From Paenibacillus_Z sp042653205 (GTDB lineage Bacteria > Bacillota > Bacilli > Paenibacillales > Paenibacillaceae), in the NCBI RefSeq assembly GCF_042653205.1, contig NZ_JBHSHY010000014.1, forward strand, positions 70,379-134,378: a DNA stretch of 64,000 nucleotides, in the 5' to 3' direction. The notes under the pieces were generated by a model that saw only the letters and a program-made list of their open reading frames with translations, was not told where the DNA came from and searched no databases. This document shows, one piece after another, positions 1 to 8,667 of this stretch (position 1 is its first letter; each line of letters starts with the position of its first letter). The translations under genes and the position numbers were made by a program.

Positions 1-849
1 AATCTCCACGCCGCCGATCAGCAGCGCGGATACGACCGACACGGCCGTCACCGTGACGTTGTAATAGATTTTGCGCAGCGGCGTGTTGAACGCCCACTTG
101 TACGCTTTCGCCATGAACATGCCGTCGGCCGTGTCAAGCAGGCTCATGCCCGCGGCGAAAAGCACTGGCAGCGCCATAATGCCGAGCACCGAAGCCGAGC
201 TCTTCGCCGCGCCGGCGGAGATCGCCATCAAGCCGACCTCCGTCGCCGTGTCGAAGCCGAGGCCGAACAAGAAACCGAGCGGATACGCGTGCCAGCTGCG
301 GCCGATCAGCCGGAACAGCGGCCGGAACAACCGGGCGAACAGGCCGCGCGACTCCAGCAGCCGCTCGAGCTCCTCGCCGCTCTGGCCGCCGGCGCGCATG
401 CGGCGGAAGATTCCGTACAGGTTGAGCAGGATGAAGAAGTTCAGCACGCCGATAAGAATAAGGAAGACGCCCGAGACCGAAGTGCCGATAAGGCCGCCGG
501 CATCCTGCAGCGCGGGCAGGTTCGTTTGAATCCATTTGACCGAGCACGCGACGGCGAGCACCATCAGGAACACGACCGACGAATGACCGAGCGAGAAATA
601 AAAGCCGACGCCGAGCGGGCTGCGCCGCTCCTGCATAAGCTTGCGCACCGTATTGTCGATAGCGGCGATATGATCCGCATCGAAGGCGTGGCGCATGCCG
701 AGCGTGTACGCCAGCAAGCCGAGGCTCCACAACGCGGCGCCGCCCCGCGCGGCGTACGCAAGGGCGGCGATGCCGATTACGTGCAGCGCCAGGACGACGG
801 CGACGTACCCGAACCATGATTTGCGGCTTGTCCAGAGCTGCTTGAACAT
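1..849 (-). CDS. Nickel/cobalt permease, NiCoT (HoxN/NixA) family, C-terminus cut by window edge
   Basis: Integral membrane permease expected to take up Ni2+ and/or Co2+ at the plasma membrane. The 283 visible codons start MFKQLWTSRK and carry the NiCoT signature RHAFDADHIAAIDN at residues 53-66, with the metal-recognition H-X4-D-H pattern (H54, D59, H60). Family motifs LGFDTATEV and SLLDTADGM follow later, and several hydrophobic segments are visible. The reading frame is open through base 1, so the last membrane segment(s) lie outside. The ATG at 847-849 is preceded by GAGGAGGT at good spacing. No urease or hydrogenase gene is visible to suggest the metal's destination. Family assignment is strong; Ni versus Co cannot be decided from sequence. 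Confidence 0.93.
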   Translation of the reverse strand, partial: MFKQLWTSRKSWFGYVAVVLALHVIGIAALAYAARGGAALWSLGLLAYTLGMRHAFDADHIAAIDNTVRKLMQERRSPLGVGFYFSLGHSSVVFLMVLAVACSVKWIQTNLPALQDAGGLIGTSVSGVFLILIGVLNFFILLNLYGIFRRMRAGGQSGEELERLLESRGLFARLFRPLFRLIGRSWHAYPLGFLFGLGFDTATEVGLMAISAGAAKSSASVLGIMALPVLFAAGMSLLDTADGMFMAKAYKWAFNTPLRKIYYNVTVTAVSVVSALLIGGVEI

Positions 850-866
850 GATAGACCTCCTCGTAC

Positions 867-903
867 ATGTCACTTAAACTGACATTGACTAGAGTCCATT
901 ATA
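867..903 (-). promoter_or_regulatory. Putative promoter -10 and operator of the Ni/Co permease
   Basis: On the minus strand a perfect TATAAT lies at 898-903. Downstream, between the expected start of transcription and the ribosome binding site, is a perfect inverted repeat ATGTCA-N7-TGACAT (867-885). That position suits a repressor that blocks transcription when metal is sufficient. No good -35 is visible and the repeat is not the E. coli NikR site (GTATGA-N16-TCATAC). The regulator is unknown. Confidence 0.45.
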
Positions 904-988
904 TAAGCACCGCCCGGAAAAAGCTATGCCGACCCGCATCGCCAACGACTAGACCGTCCGCAAGGAACGTTCTTGTCCGCCCGCGGCT

Positions 989-2410
989 TCATGCCCGATC
1001 GTCCGCGATCGCCCCGCCTAGCAGCTGCCGGCGGGTCCACTCATTCCCGACCGCAGGGTCCTCGTCGGCGCGCAGCTGCTCGTATAGCCGCTTGCGCAGC
1101 TCCGCAGCGCGTCCGCGGTGCGCTTCCTCGCCGATCAGGTTGACGAGCTCCGCCCCGTCGCGCTCCAGATCGTACAATTCGTCCACGTCGGTCAGGTTCC
1201 AGATGTATTTCCATGACGGCGTCCGGATCATGCGCTGCGTATACAGGCCGAACTGCTGCCCGTTGTACGAGGCGACGACCGCGTCGCGCCACCCGTCGGG
1301 CGGCGAGCCGTCCGGCGATGCCAGCAGCGGCGCGAGCGACCTTCCGTGGAACGGACGGTCCGGCGCCGCCTCGACGCCCGCGAGCTCGAGCACCGTCGGC
1401 GCCAGATCGAGCAGGTTGTAGACGAATGCGCCGCTCCGCGTCCCCGGCTGCTCCCCTCCGGGAAGGCGGATCATGAACGGGACGCGGACGACGTCGTCGT
1501 ACAGGATGTAATGCTTGTCGATCATCCGGTGCGAGCCGCACATGTCGCCGTGATCGGCGGTGAAGATCACGACCGTATCGTTCGCGGCGCCGGACCGCTC
1601 CAGCGCGTCCAGCACCCGGCCGACCGCGTCGTCGAGCTGGCTGATGATCCCGTAATACCGGGCGACGATCGGCGCCCAGTCCGGCCAGTCGTAATCCTGC
1701 AAGCCCCAGCTGTATGTCTGCTGCCGCTGGATGTACGGCTTGCCGGCGAACGTCTCGCGGAAGCCGTCCCATTCCGGCACGTCCGCCGGATCGTACATGT
1801 CCGCGAAGCGGCCCGACGGCCGGCACGGCAGATGCGGCTCGGAGAAATGCAGCGCCAGATGCCAAGGCCTGCCTTCCTCGCCGAGCCGCTCCATCGTTTC
1901 GATCGCCCGTGCCGCGAACCAATGCGTCCCGGCGTCTTCGACCGGCACGGGGTTCGTCTCGCCGAAGAACCCGTTCGCGTACGTCGCGTCCGGGTAATTG
2001 CGCTTGCGGAAGGCGGCGTACTCGTGCTCGCCGACATACGATTCGTAGCCGAACGCGGTCGGATCGCGGTCGGGGTTGACGCCCCATTTGCCGAGGAACG
2101 CGGTCGCGTACCCGGCCTCCCGGAGCTCCTTCGTCCACGTGAACTGCTCCGGCTGGAGGCAGCCGACCGGCAGGAACGCGCCGGAATTCCACAAGGCGCC
2201 GAATGTCTCCGCCCGCCTGCCGTGCAGCATCGACTGCCTTGCCGGTCCGCAGACCGGAATATGGGAATAGGCCTGCGCGAACAGGACGCTCTGTTCGGCA
2301 AGCCGGTCGAGATTGGGCGTGCGGACGGGATAGCGGCCGCTGCTGCCGAGGCAATCGTAGCGCAGCTGGTCGGCCGTGATCAGCAATAGGTTCGGCTTGC
2401 GGTCGTTCAC
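989..2410 (-). CDS. Sulfatase family hydrolase, Cys-type
   Basis: Arylsulfatase-like enzyme of the alkaline phosphatase superfamily, 473 aa, cytoplasmic (no signal peptide). The N-terminus has the first metal motif (ITADQLR, D14). The sulfatase signature CGPAR...LHGR begins at C54, the residue a maturase would convert to formylglycine. A second metal cluster, TADHGD, lies near residue 290, followed by GSHRMIDKH. The family hydrolyses sulfate esters on sugars or small molecules; the substrate is not predictable here. The start is GTG, preceded by AAAGGAG. It is the last gene of the operon that also encodes two Thr-variant paralogs and APS kinase, and it follows the AraC gene by 20 nt. No sulfatase-maturing enzyme is adjacent. 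Confidence 0.9.
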   Translation of the reverse strand: MNDRKPNLLLITADQLRYDCLGSSGRYPVRTPNLDRLAEQSVLFAQAYSHIPVCGPARQSMLHGRRAETFGALWNSGAFLPVGCLQPEQFTWTKELREAGYATAFLGKWGVNPDRDPTAFGYESYVGEHEYAAFRKRNYPDATYANGFFGETNPVPVEDAGTHWFAARAIETMERLGEEGRPWHLALHFSEPHLPCRPSGRFADMYDPADVPEWDGFRETFAGKPYIQRQQTYSWGLQDYDWPDWAPIVARYYGIISQLDDAVGRVLDALERSGAANDTVVIFTADHGDMCGSHRMIDKHYILYDDVVRVPFMIRLPGGEQPGTRSGAFVYNLLDLAPTVLELAGVEAAPDRPFHGRSLAPLLASPDGSPPDGWRDAVVASYNGQQFGLYTQRMIRTPSWKYIWNLTDVDELYDLERDGAELVNLIGEEAHRGRAAELRKRLYEQLRADEDPAVGNEWTRRQLLGGAIADDRA

Positions 2411-2430
2411 GCGAAGCAGCTCCTTTCTCT

Positions 2431-3315
2431 TCAGCCCGTCGAGCGGTAATGGCTCGGCGAGCAGCCGACGTGGCGCGCGAACAGCCGGTTGAAGAACGAC
2501 TGGTCCTCGTAACCGACCATCGTCGCCACGACGATGACCTTCTCGTCCGTCTCGAGCAGAAGATGCTTCGCCCGCTCGATCCGGATCTCGTGCAGCACCT
2601 CGAAGACGCTGCGGTCGTATTCCTCGCGCATGAGCCGGTTCAGCTGCCGGATGCTCGCGTTGAACAGCGAAGCCAGCGACTGAAGCGTAATCTTCTTCTC
2701 GTAATTGCGCTCCAGGTAGCCGTGGATCCGCTTGGCCGTCATCTCCCGCTCCAGCTGGCGGGGCGACGGATGCGCGCGCTGCTGCTGCAGCAGCGAGTAA
2801 GACCGGGAGAGCAGCACGAGCAGCTCGATCAGCCGCAGCCGGATGATCGTCTTGTGCCCGGACGGGCGGCCGTTCATCTCGCGGATCATGCCCTCGAGCA
2901 GCGCCAGCACGTGCGACGCTTCCTGGCCGTTCAGGTTCACGCGGTGGTTGAAGCGCACGTCGTGCGTGAGGAACGGATGCACGTAGAAATAGTCCATCGA
3001 ATTGGTGATTTCAAGCTCGGTCAGGAGCGCGTCCGGAATAAAGGACGGCATGAACAGGCAGTTGATGATTTCCATCTGCTCCCCGGGCTCGACCGCGTAC
3101 GCGTGCGTCTCCCCCGGGTTGATGATGAACACGTCCCCGGTCTGGATGTCGTACCTCGATCCTTGGAATAAATGCTGGCCGTTGCCGCGCACGACGAATA
3201 CCAGCTCGACGAATTCGTGGCCGTGCTCGTCGATGCTGCCTTGGACCGTGCGCGTGATCCAGAACGGAAACTCCGACTTCATGTAGTGGTTGCTGCTCAG
3301 GATCGCTTCTCTCAT
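2431..3315 (-). CDS. AraC family transcriptional regulator
   Basis: 294-aa regulator. Residues about 15-100 form a cupin-type sensor domain (ELVFVVRGNG, PGETHAYAV), and the C-terminal ~100 residues form the AraC double helix-turn-helix ending in the family motif GYEDQSFFNRLFARHVGCSP. Such proteins usually respond to a sugar and activate neighbouring catabolic genes. Because it sits inside the sulfatase/oxidoreductase operon rather than divergent from it, it may regulate its own operon in a positive loop. The ATG at 3313-3315 lies 37 nt after the upstream stop. The ligand is unknown. Confidence 0.92.
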   Translation of the reverse strand: MREAILSSNHYMKSEFPFWITRTVQGSIDEHGHEFVELVFVVRGNGQHLFQGSRYDIQTGDVFIINPGETHAYAVEPGEQMEIINCLFMPSFIPDALLTELEITNSMDYFYVHPFLTHDVRFNHRVNLNGQEASHVLALLEGMIREMNGRPSGHKTIIRLRLIELLVLLSRSYSLLQQQRAHPSPRQLEREMTAKRIHGYLERNYEKKITLQSLASLFNASIRQLNRLMREEYDRSVFEVLHEIRIERAKHLLLETDEKVIVVATMVGYEDQSFFNRLFARHVGCSPSHYRSTG

Positions 3316-3352
3316 GCATGACCCACCCTTACGTCAGTCTGTCCTGTACGGT

Positions 3353-4777
3353 TTACAGATGCTGCTTCTCGGCTGCCGCGCGGTCGAACAGCGCGCGGTC
3401 CGGGTTGCGCCGCCATGCCTCCCACGTCATGCCGGCGCCGTTCAAGATCTGCTCGATGCGCCGCCGGAACGGCAGTCCCCGGCGCGCGAGCTGCTCCTTC
3501 ATGGGATCCGGACGTCCGGCGAGCTTCTCCGCGACGAACGCGTTCAATTGACTCTCCAGGGCATCCGCAACGTCTGTCCGCGCGTCCGCCAGGTTCACCG
3601 TCTCGAGCGGATCCTCCAGCAGGTCGTACAGCTCGCGCGGCGGCCGGCGGAACGGCCCCGCGTCATACGTCGCGATGAACTTGTAACGGTCGTTGCGGAT
3701 GCCGCGGGCCGCCTGCCAGGCGCATTCGCTGAGATAGATCGTCTCGCGCGTGCCCGCCTCGCTGCCCTCGATGGCCGGCCACAGGCTGCGCCCGTCGAGG
3801 CCTTCGGGCACGGCGAGACGCGCCGCGTCGATGCCCGCCGGCGACTCCCGGCGGACCGCCTCCAGCAGGGTCGGCAGCAGGTCCGCTTGCTGCACGAGGC
3901 CCGGCACGCGGCGGCCCGGCGCGATCCGCCCCGGCCAGCGCATAATAACCGGCACATGGACCGTCGGCTCGTAGAGGCCGCAGTGGTCCCAATAGATGTC
4001 ATGCTCCGTCAAGCTTTCGCCGTGATCGCCAAACAGCACGAGGAGCGTGTCGTCCCGTATGCCTAGCTTCGCCAACCGGTCGTCGAGTTCCTTCAAGCGA
4101 TCGTCCAAATACCGGATTTCGGCGTCGTACAGCGCGTCGTAGTACGCGGTATCCGTGACGCTGCCGACTAGGTCGTAATGGTGGTGCTTGAAGAACGGAT
4201 ACGCCGTATGGTTGTACGCCGGCTCCATGCTCTTGTTCGCCGGATCGAATGGATCCCGCCCGGCCTCGTAAAATTCCGGCACGTACGAAGCTGGCGGCAA
4301 GTACGGCGTGTGCGCGTCCCAATAGTGCAGGAATAGGAAGAACGATTCGTCCTTGTGCTGCTCCAGCCAAGGCATCGCCAGCTCGTTGACCTTCATCCCG
4401 TCGATCCAGCGGTTGCCGCCGACCGAATTGATGTAATGGTTGTAGCCTCGGGCGAACCATTCCTTGAGCTGGTACAGGTTGTCGACCGCCCCGGTCGTGA
4501 AGCCGGCGGCCCGCAGCAGGTTCGGCAGCCACTCCACCGACTTCGGCAGGTGGGTCAGGTCGGAGCCGTGCGAGACGACGCCGGTCGTCAGGCCGATCTT
4601 GCCCGTGAACACGCCCGTGTGCGCCACCTCCGTCGGAATGTCCGCCGCGTACGCCCGTTCGAACAGGACGCCTTCCCGCGCGATCGCATCCAGGTGCGGA
4701 CTGGTCCGCTTGCCGTAGCCGTAGCCGCCCAGCCGAGACGCCCGCAGCGTATCGAGGGAGACGAGGATGATCTTCAT
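3353..4777 (-). CDS. Sulfatase-like alkaline phosphatase superfamily enzyme with Thr in place of catalytic Cys
   Basis: 474 aa with a clear sulfatase fold: first metal motif VSLDTLR (D9), sugar-sulfatase-like GYGYGKRTSPHLD, and metal motif FGDHGESLTEHD near residue 250. At the nucleophile position the expected C-x-P-x-R is replaced by T49-E-V-A-H (TEVAHTGVFTGK), so formylglycine cannot form. In this superfamily Thr nucleophiles occur in phosphoesterases and phosphotransferases (NPPs, LtaS, EptA), so a phospho- rather than sulfo-substrate, or a transferase role, is possible; this is inference. Its ATG is one base after the cysC stop, so translation is probably coupled. It resembles the second Thr-type gene at 6362-7795, apparently a paralog. 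Confidence 0.85.
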   Translation of the reverse strand: MKIILVSLDTLRASRLGGYGYGKRTSPHLDAIAREGVLFERAYAADIPTEVAHTGVFTGKIGLTTGVVSHGSDLTHLPKSVEWLPNLLRAAGFTTGAVDNLYQLKEWFARGYNHYINSVGGNRWIDGMKVNELAMPWLEQHKDESFFLFLHYWDAHTPYLPPASYVPEFYEAGRDPFDPANKSMEPAYNHTAYPFFKHHHYDLVGSVTDTAYYDALYDAEIRYLDDRLKELDDRLAKLGIRDDTLLVLFGDHGESLTEHDIYWDHCGLYEPTVHVPVIMRWPGRIAPGRRVPGLVQQADLLPTLLEAVRRESPAGIDAARLAVPEGLDGRSLWPAIEGSEAGTRETIYLSECAWQAARGIRNDRYKFIATYDAGPFRRPPRELYDLLEDPLETVNLADARTDVADALESQLNAFVAEKLAGRPDPMKEQLARRGLPFRRRIEQILNGAGMTWEAWRRNPDRALFDRAAAEKQHL

Positions 4778-4778
4778 C

Positions 4779-5339
4779 CTAGATCACTTCCTTCCCGGCC
4801 GGAGGCTGGAAACGGTGCTGCTTCCGGTCCAGGTACGCCAGCACGGTGCGGACGTTCTCCTCGAGCGGCACGGTCGCCGTGTGCAGCGTCAGCTGCGGGT
4901 CCTTCGGCGCCTCGTACGGATCGGAGATGCCCGTGAAGCGTCCGATCTCGCCGGCGCGGGCTTTGGCGTACAGCCCTTTCACGTCCCGCTGCTCGCAGAC
5001 GTGCAGCGGGCAGTCGACGTAGATCTCGACGAAGCCCGGGATGCGTTCTCTCGCATACTCCCGCATGGCCCGGTACGGGCTGATGGCCGATACCAGGACG
5101 TCGACGCCGTTGCGCGCCAGCAGGTTCGCGACATAGGCGATGCGCGTCACGTTCTCGAACCGGTCCTCCATGCTGAAGCCGAGCCCTTTACAGATTCCGG
5201 CCCGCAGCTCATCGCCGTCCAGCAGCTCGACCTGCCGCCCGCGCTCGCGCAATTGCCGTTCGACGGCGGCCGCCGTCGTCGTCTTGCCGGCGCCCGACAA
5301 GCCGGTGAACCATAATACCGCGCCCTGACTGTTGTTCAT
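4779..5339 (-). CDS. cysC: Adenylylsulfate (APS) kinase
   Basis: Phosphorylates adenosine 5'-phosphosulfate with ATP to give PAPS, the sulfate donor and a sulfate-assimilation intermediate. The 186-aa protein has the P-loop GLSGAGKTTT near residues 13-22, DGDELR, LGFSMEDRFENV, the APS kinase motif ISPYR, and the C-terminal KGLYAKARAGEI..FTGISDPYE block. I chose the ATG at 5337-5339, where homology begins (MNNSQGAVLWFTG) and GGAG lies upstream; an in-frame extension to 5447 has no homology. No ATP sulfurylase, PAPS reductase or sulfotransferase is seen in the window, so the operon context, among sulfatase-like enzymes and sugar oxidoreductases, is unusual. Confidence 0.93.
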   Translation of the reverse strand: MNNSQGAVLWFTGLSGAGKTTTAAAVERQLRERGRQVELLDGDELRAGICKGLGFSMEDRFENVTRIAYVANLLARNGVDVLVSAISPYRAMREYARERIPGFVEIYVDCPLHVCEQRDVKGLYAKARAGEIGRFTGISDPYEAPKDPQLTLHTATVPLEENVRTVLAYLDRKQHRFQPPAGKEVI

Positions 5340-5370
5340 GTGTGAACTCTCTCCTTCTCCTGCAGCATCC

Positions 5371-6369
5371 CTACGAAGGGACTGTAACGGGAGCGCCGCC
5401 GAGCCGCTGCGATTGAATCGCGGCCTCGATGACCTCTTGCGCCGCAAGCGCGTCCGCGCCCGATGCCGTGATGTCCGCCGGCTTCACGCCGGCCTGAAGC
5501 TCTTCGATGAACCGGTTAATGCGATGCTCGAACGTGTCGTCGAACCCTTTCATGCCCCCGAACAGCGGATTGCGCACGACCGTCAGCTCGTCGCTGTCGT
5601 GGGGGTAGTATGTCATGCTTTCGTAGACGTTGTCGATGACGATCCGGCCTTGGTGGCCCGCCACTTCGCAATATTCGATCGGATGCCGCATCGACATGTC
5701 GTAGCTGCCGGTCAGATGGCCGACGGCGCCCGAGGCGAATTCCATGTTGACGGACACCGTCGACCACGACTTGCGTCCCGGCGCCTTCGTCATGAAGGCC
5801 TGCACCCGCTTGATGTCCCCCGCGAAATACCGCATGACGTCGATGGAATGCGGATGCAGCGCGCGCATGTGCAGCCACTCCGTGTCCTCCTGCGGATTTT
5901 GGATGGTCAGCCGCATATTGAGGAACAGCAGGGAGCCGAGCTTGCCGGCGTCCAAGAGCGCCTTCGCCTTGTACGCCGCCGGCGTGAACCGGTGATTCAG
6001 GTTGCAGGCGAGCGGGAGGTTCCGCTCCCGGGCAAACGCGACCATCCGGCGCGCTTCCTCGATATCGTTGGATATCGGCTTCTCCACGAACACGGCCTTG
6101 CCCGCCTCCAGAGCGGTCATCGCCGGCTCGTAGTGATGGCTGCCCTTCTCGACGCCGGCCGTCGCGACGATCACGGCGTCGACTTGCTCCCGTGCCAGCA
6201 GCTCGCGCAAATCCGTGTACGCCGGCACGGCGTGGAGGCGGCCCGCCGCCTCCGCCCGCTCCGGCATCAGGTCGCACACCGCGGCCAGCGTCGTGCCGGG
6301 GTGATGCTCGTATGCCCGGCAGTGGATCTTGCCGATATGGTTGACGCCGACGACCGCGACCCTAATCAT
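5371..6369 (-). CDS. Gfo/Idh/MocA family oxidoreductase
   Basis: 332-aa NAD(P)-dependent sugar or cyclitol dehydrogenase-like protein. The N-terminal Rossmann domain begins IRVAVVGVNHIGKIH, and the family motif VEKPIS with the catalytic Lys lies near residue 93. The C-terminal domain supplies substrate binding, including a conserved H in RALHPHSID. Members oxidise or reduce inositols, sugars and amino sugars; the substrate is undetermined. Its ATG overlaps the stop of the upstream Thr-type sulfatase-like gene by 8 nt, and cysC follows after about 30 nt. One of three such dehydrogenases in this operon. Confidence 0.9.
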   Translation of the reverse strand: MIRVAVVGVNHIGKIHCRAYEHHPGTTLAAVCDLMPERAEAAGRLHAVPAYTDLRELLAREQVDAVIVATAGVEKGSHHYEPAMTALEAGKAVFVEKPISNDIEEARRMVAFARERNLPLACNLNHRFTPAAYKAKALLDAGKLGSLLFLNMRLTIQNPQEDTEWLHMRALHPHSIDVMRYFAGDIKRVQAFMTKAPGRKSWSTVSVNMEFASGAVGHLTGSYDMSMRHPIEYCEVAGHQGRIVIDNVYESMTYYPHDSDELTVVRNPLFGGMKGFDDTFEHRINRFIEELQAGVKPADITASGADALAAQEVIEAAIQSQRLGGAPVTVPS

Positions 6370-7795
6370 TGCCGACCGTCTCTTTCTCCTGCTCCTGCTC
6401 TTTCACCTTGTCCTTCGCCTGCAGCGAGCGGGCGCTCACGATGGAGCCGATGTAAAGCGAATTATACGCCTCTTCCGAGGACGTGAACTGCTTGTTCTGG
6501 CCGTGCCAGTTCGTGTTCGTATAGATCGGGTTCGTCCGGTTCACTTCATCCTCGCGCTTGGCAATGTAGTCCAGCATGCGGCCGCGCAGGAATTCCACGA
6601 CCTCGGGCTCCTGCTCCGCCACGTTCACGTTCTCTTCCGGATCGCGGATCAGGTTATACAGTTCGACCGCCGGCTTGCCGTGAAAGTCCGGCTCGAGCGC
6701 GACGATGAGCTTCCATTCCGGCGTCCGCCAGCCGTGCTTGCGCATCCAGGTGCACTCCGTGATGTACAGCTCGGTCCGCTCCGCGGCGGAATCGGTCTCG
6801 CCGTTCATGAGCGGCACAAGGTTGCGGCCGTCGAGCGGTTCGCCGGCTTCCACACCGAGCAGGCTCAGTACGGTCGGCATGATGTCGGCGATGACGCTGA
6901 CGCTCTCGACGCGCTTGCCGGCGGGCACGCGGCCCGGGAACTTGAAGATCAGCGGCACGACGAGCGTGCAGTCGTACAGGCCGTGGTGATCGAAGAAGCA
7001 GTCGTGCTCGTACAGTGTCTCGCCGTGGTCGGCCGTGATGACGACCAGCGTCTCGTCCTCGATGCCCATGTCGTGCAGCTTCGTGAACAGCGCCTGCATG
7101 CAGGCGTCCATATACGCCACGGCGCCGTCGTACTGCGCGGTCACGTATTCCTGGTCGGTGACGTCCTCGCCGATCCACGACTTCAGGAAGTCGCCGAACG
7201 GCTTGAAGCCGAACACCGGCTCCATCGAGCGGTTCGCCGGATCCTTCTCGTCCTTGCCGTAGAACATCCGGTCGAACGGCAGCGGCGGCAAGTACGGCGA
7301 ATGCGGATCCATATGGCGCAGGAACAGGAAGAACGGCTTATCATCGGCCGCGAGGCGCTCCAGCTCCGGAATCGCGACGTCGTTCAGATTCTCGGCCTTC
7401 GGCGTGCGCCCGGTCGTCTCGTCCGGCACCCACGATTCATAGTTCAGATACGTCTGGAAACCGCGGGACGACGGGTTGCCGGTGAAGCCGACGCAGGTCG
7501 TATTGTAGCCGTTCTCCTCCAGCACCTCGGCAAGCGTCTTCACGTGGCCGCCGAGCGGGCCCTCGTGGCGCAGCGCCACGACATCCGTGCCGAAGACGTC
7601 GCGCCCCGTCAGCATGGAGGCGTAAGCCGGCGTCGTTGGAATGCTGGGGCTGAAATGCTGCTCGAACAGTGCTCCTTCGGACGCGAGCTTGTCGATGTAC
7701 GGCGTCGTCAGCCTGCCGTAGCCGTACCCGCTCATATGGTCGCGGCGCAGGCTGTCGATGCCGAACAGGATCAGATTCGGTTGTTTGGCGGACAT
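6362..7795 (-). CDS. Sulfatase-like alkaline phosphatase superfamily enzyme with Thr in place of catalytic Cys (second copy)
   Basis: 477 aa, sulfatase fold: metal motif FGIDSLRRDH (D14) and TADHGETLYEHD near residue 240. The nucleophile motif reads T54-T-P-A-Y-A-S-M-L-T-G-R, so Thr sits where sulfatases have Cys or Ser, although the rest of the motif (P at +2, TGR end) is better kept than in the other Thr-type copy. It shares the GYGYGR..TPYID block and the DPHSPYLPPLPF loop with that copy. The ATG is preceded by AAGGAGG at 7 nt. It lies between the TIM-barrel gene and a Gfo/Idh gene. Likely a hydrolase or transferase acting on a phosphate or sulfate ester; the substrate is unknown. Confidence 0.86.
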   Translation of the reverse strand: MSAKQPNLILFGIDSLRRDHMSGYGYGRLTTPYIDKLASEGALFEQHFSPSIPTTPAYASMLTGRDVFGTDVVALRHEGPLGGHVKTLAEVLEENGYNTTCVGFTGNPSSRGFQTYLNYESWVPDETTGRTPKAENLNDVAIPELERLAADDKPFFLFLRHMDPHSPYLPPLPFDRMFYGKDEKDPANRSMEPVFGFKPFGDFLKSWIGEDVTDQEYVTAQYDGAVAYMDACMQALFTKLHDMGIEDETLVVITADHGETLYEHDCFFDHHGLYDCTLVVPLIFKFPGRVPAGKRVESVSVIADIMPTVLSLLGVEAGEPLDGRNLVPLMNGETDSAAERTELYITECTWMRKHGWRTPEWKLIVALEPDFHGKPAVELYNLIRDPEENVNVAEQEPEVVEFLRGRMLDYIAKREDEVNRTNPIYTNTNWHGQNKQFTSSEEAYNSLYIGSIVSARSLQAKDKVKEQEQEKETVGND

Positions 7796-7817
7796 GGTCG
7801 TTCCTCCTTGGCGGCGC

Positions 7818-8621
7818 TTAGCGCGCGCCTAATTGTTTGAGGCAGGCGTTCAGGTAGCCGTAGGATTCGGCCGCGACGGCCGTCACTTCTTCGATCGCAT
7901 GCTCCGGCGACGCGCCGATGACCTCCAGCACGACCGGTCCGTCGTAGCCGGCCCGCACCATCGCCGCGCAATAGCCGTACAGGTCGATGTCGCCCCGGCC
8001 GCACGCCTGCAGCTGAATCGGGCCCGGTCCTTGCTCGCGTCCCTTGCAATCGCGGATATGGATATGCTTCACGCGCCCGATGACGGCCGGCAGCGCTTCT
8101 TCGGCGTTCTCGCCGGAGCGGTGCACGTGGCTCGGGTCCATGTCGATGCCGAACGCCGGCGAGGCGATCCGCTCCATGGCCGCGAGCGTCGTCGGCGTGT
8201 TGTAGATCGCGTTGCCCACATGCGCTTTCACGCACAGCGTGACGCCGTGCGACGCGGCGATGTCGGACAGCCGCGCCAAGTTCGCGATGGACGCTTCGAG
8301 GTCCGCCTGGGCGCCGGATTTGCCGCCCGGCCCGACGTTGACGACCGGGATGCCGATCGCAGCCGCCGCCTGGAACGCCGGAATCAGACGTTCGTCGGCG
8401 AGGGACGCGACCTCCATGGACAGGAACTTCAGCCCGTGCTCGCGGACGATCGCCTGCAGCTCTTCCTTCTGTTCCTCCCAGCGGTTTAGGTCCAGATGCT
8501 CGCACATGCCCTGGATGGCGGAAATTTCGACGCCGTCGTAGCCGCAGGCCGCGATCAGGCGGGCCGCCTCGGCGAAATCGTAGTTCTTGAACAGCACGGA
8601 GTTGACGCCTAATGAAATCAT
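7818..8621 (-). CDS. Sugar phosphate isomerase/epimerase (xylose-isomerase-like TIM barrel)
   Basis: 267-aa AP-endonuclease-2/xylose-isomerase-like TIM barrel, similar in type to IolE/IolI. It has GVNSVLFKNYDFAEAARLIAACGYDGVEIS at its start, FGIDMDPSHVH and KHIHIRDCKG as metal-binding strands, and VLEVIG near the end. Such enzymes isomerise, epimerise or dehydrate cyclitols and keto-sugars, and are regularly paired with Gfo/Idh dehydrogenases as here. I chose ATG 8619-8621 (MISLGVNS) because GGAGGT lies 9 nt upstream; the longer in-frame extension is not homologous. The substrate is unknown. Confidence 0.88.
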   Translation of the reverse strand: MISLGVNSVLFKNYDFAEAARLIAACGYDGVEISAIQGMCEHLDLNRWEEQKEELQAIVREHGLKFLSMEVASLADERLIPAFQAAAAIGIPVVNVGPGGKSGAQADLEASIANLARLSDIAASHGVTLCVKAHVGNAIYNTPTTLAAMERIASPAFGIDMDPSHVHRSGENAEEALPAVIGRVKHIHIRDCKGREQGPGPIQLQACGRGDIDLYGYCAAMVRAGYDGPVVLEVIGASPEHAIEEVTAVAAESYGYLNACLKQLGAR

Positions 8622-8667
8622 GAAAGGATGACCTCCTATAATGGGAAAAGTTCGGAATGAACGAAGC

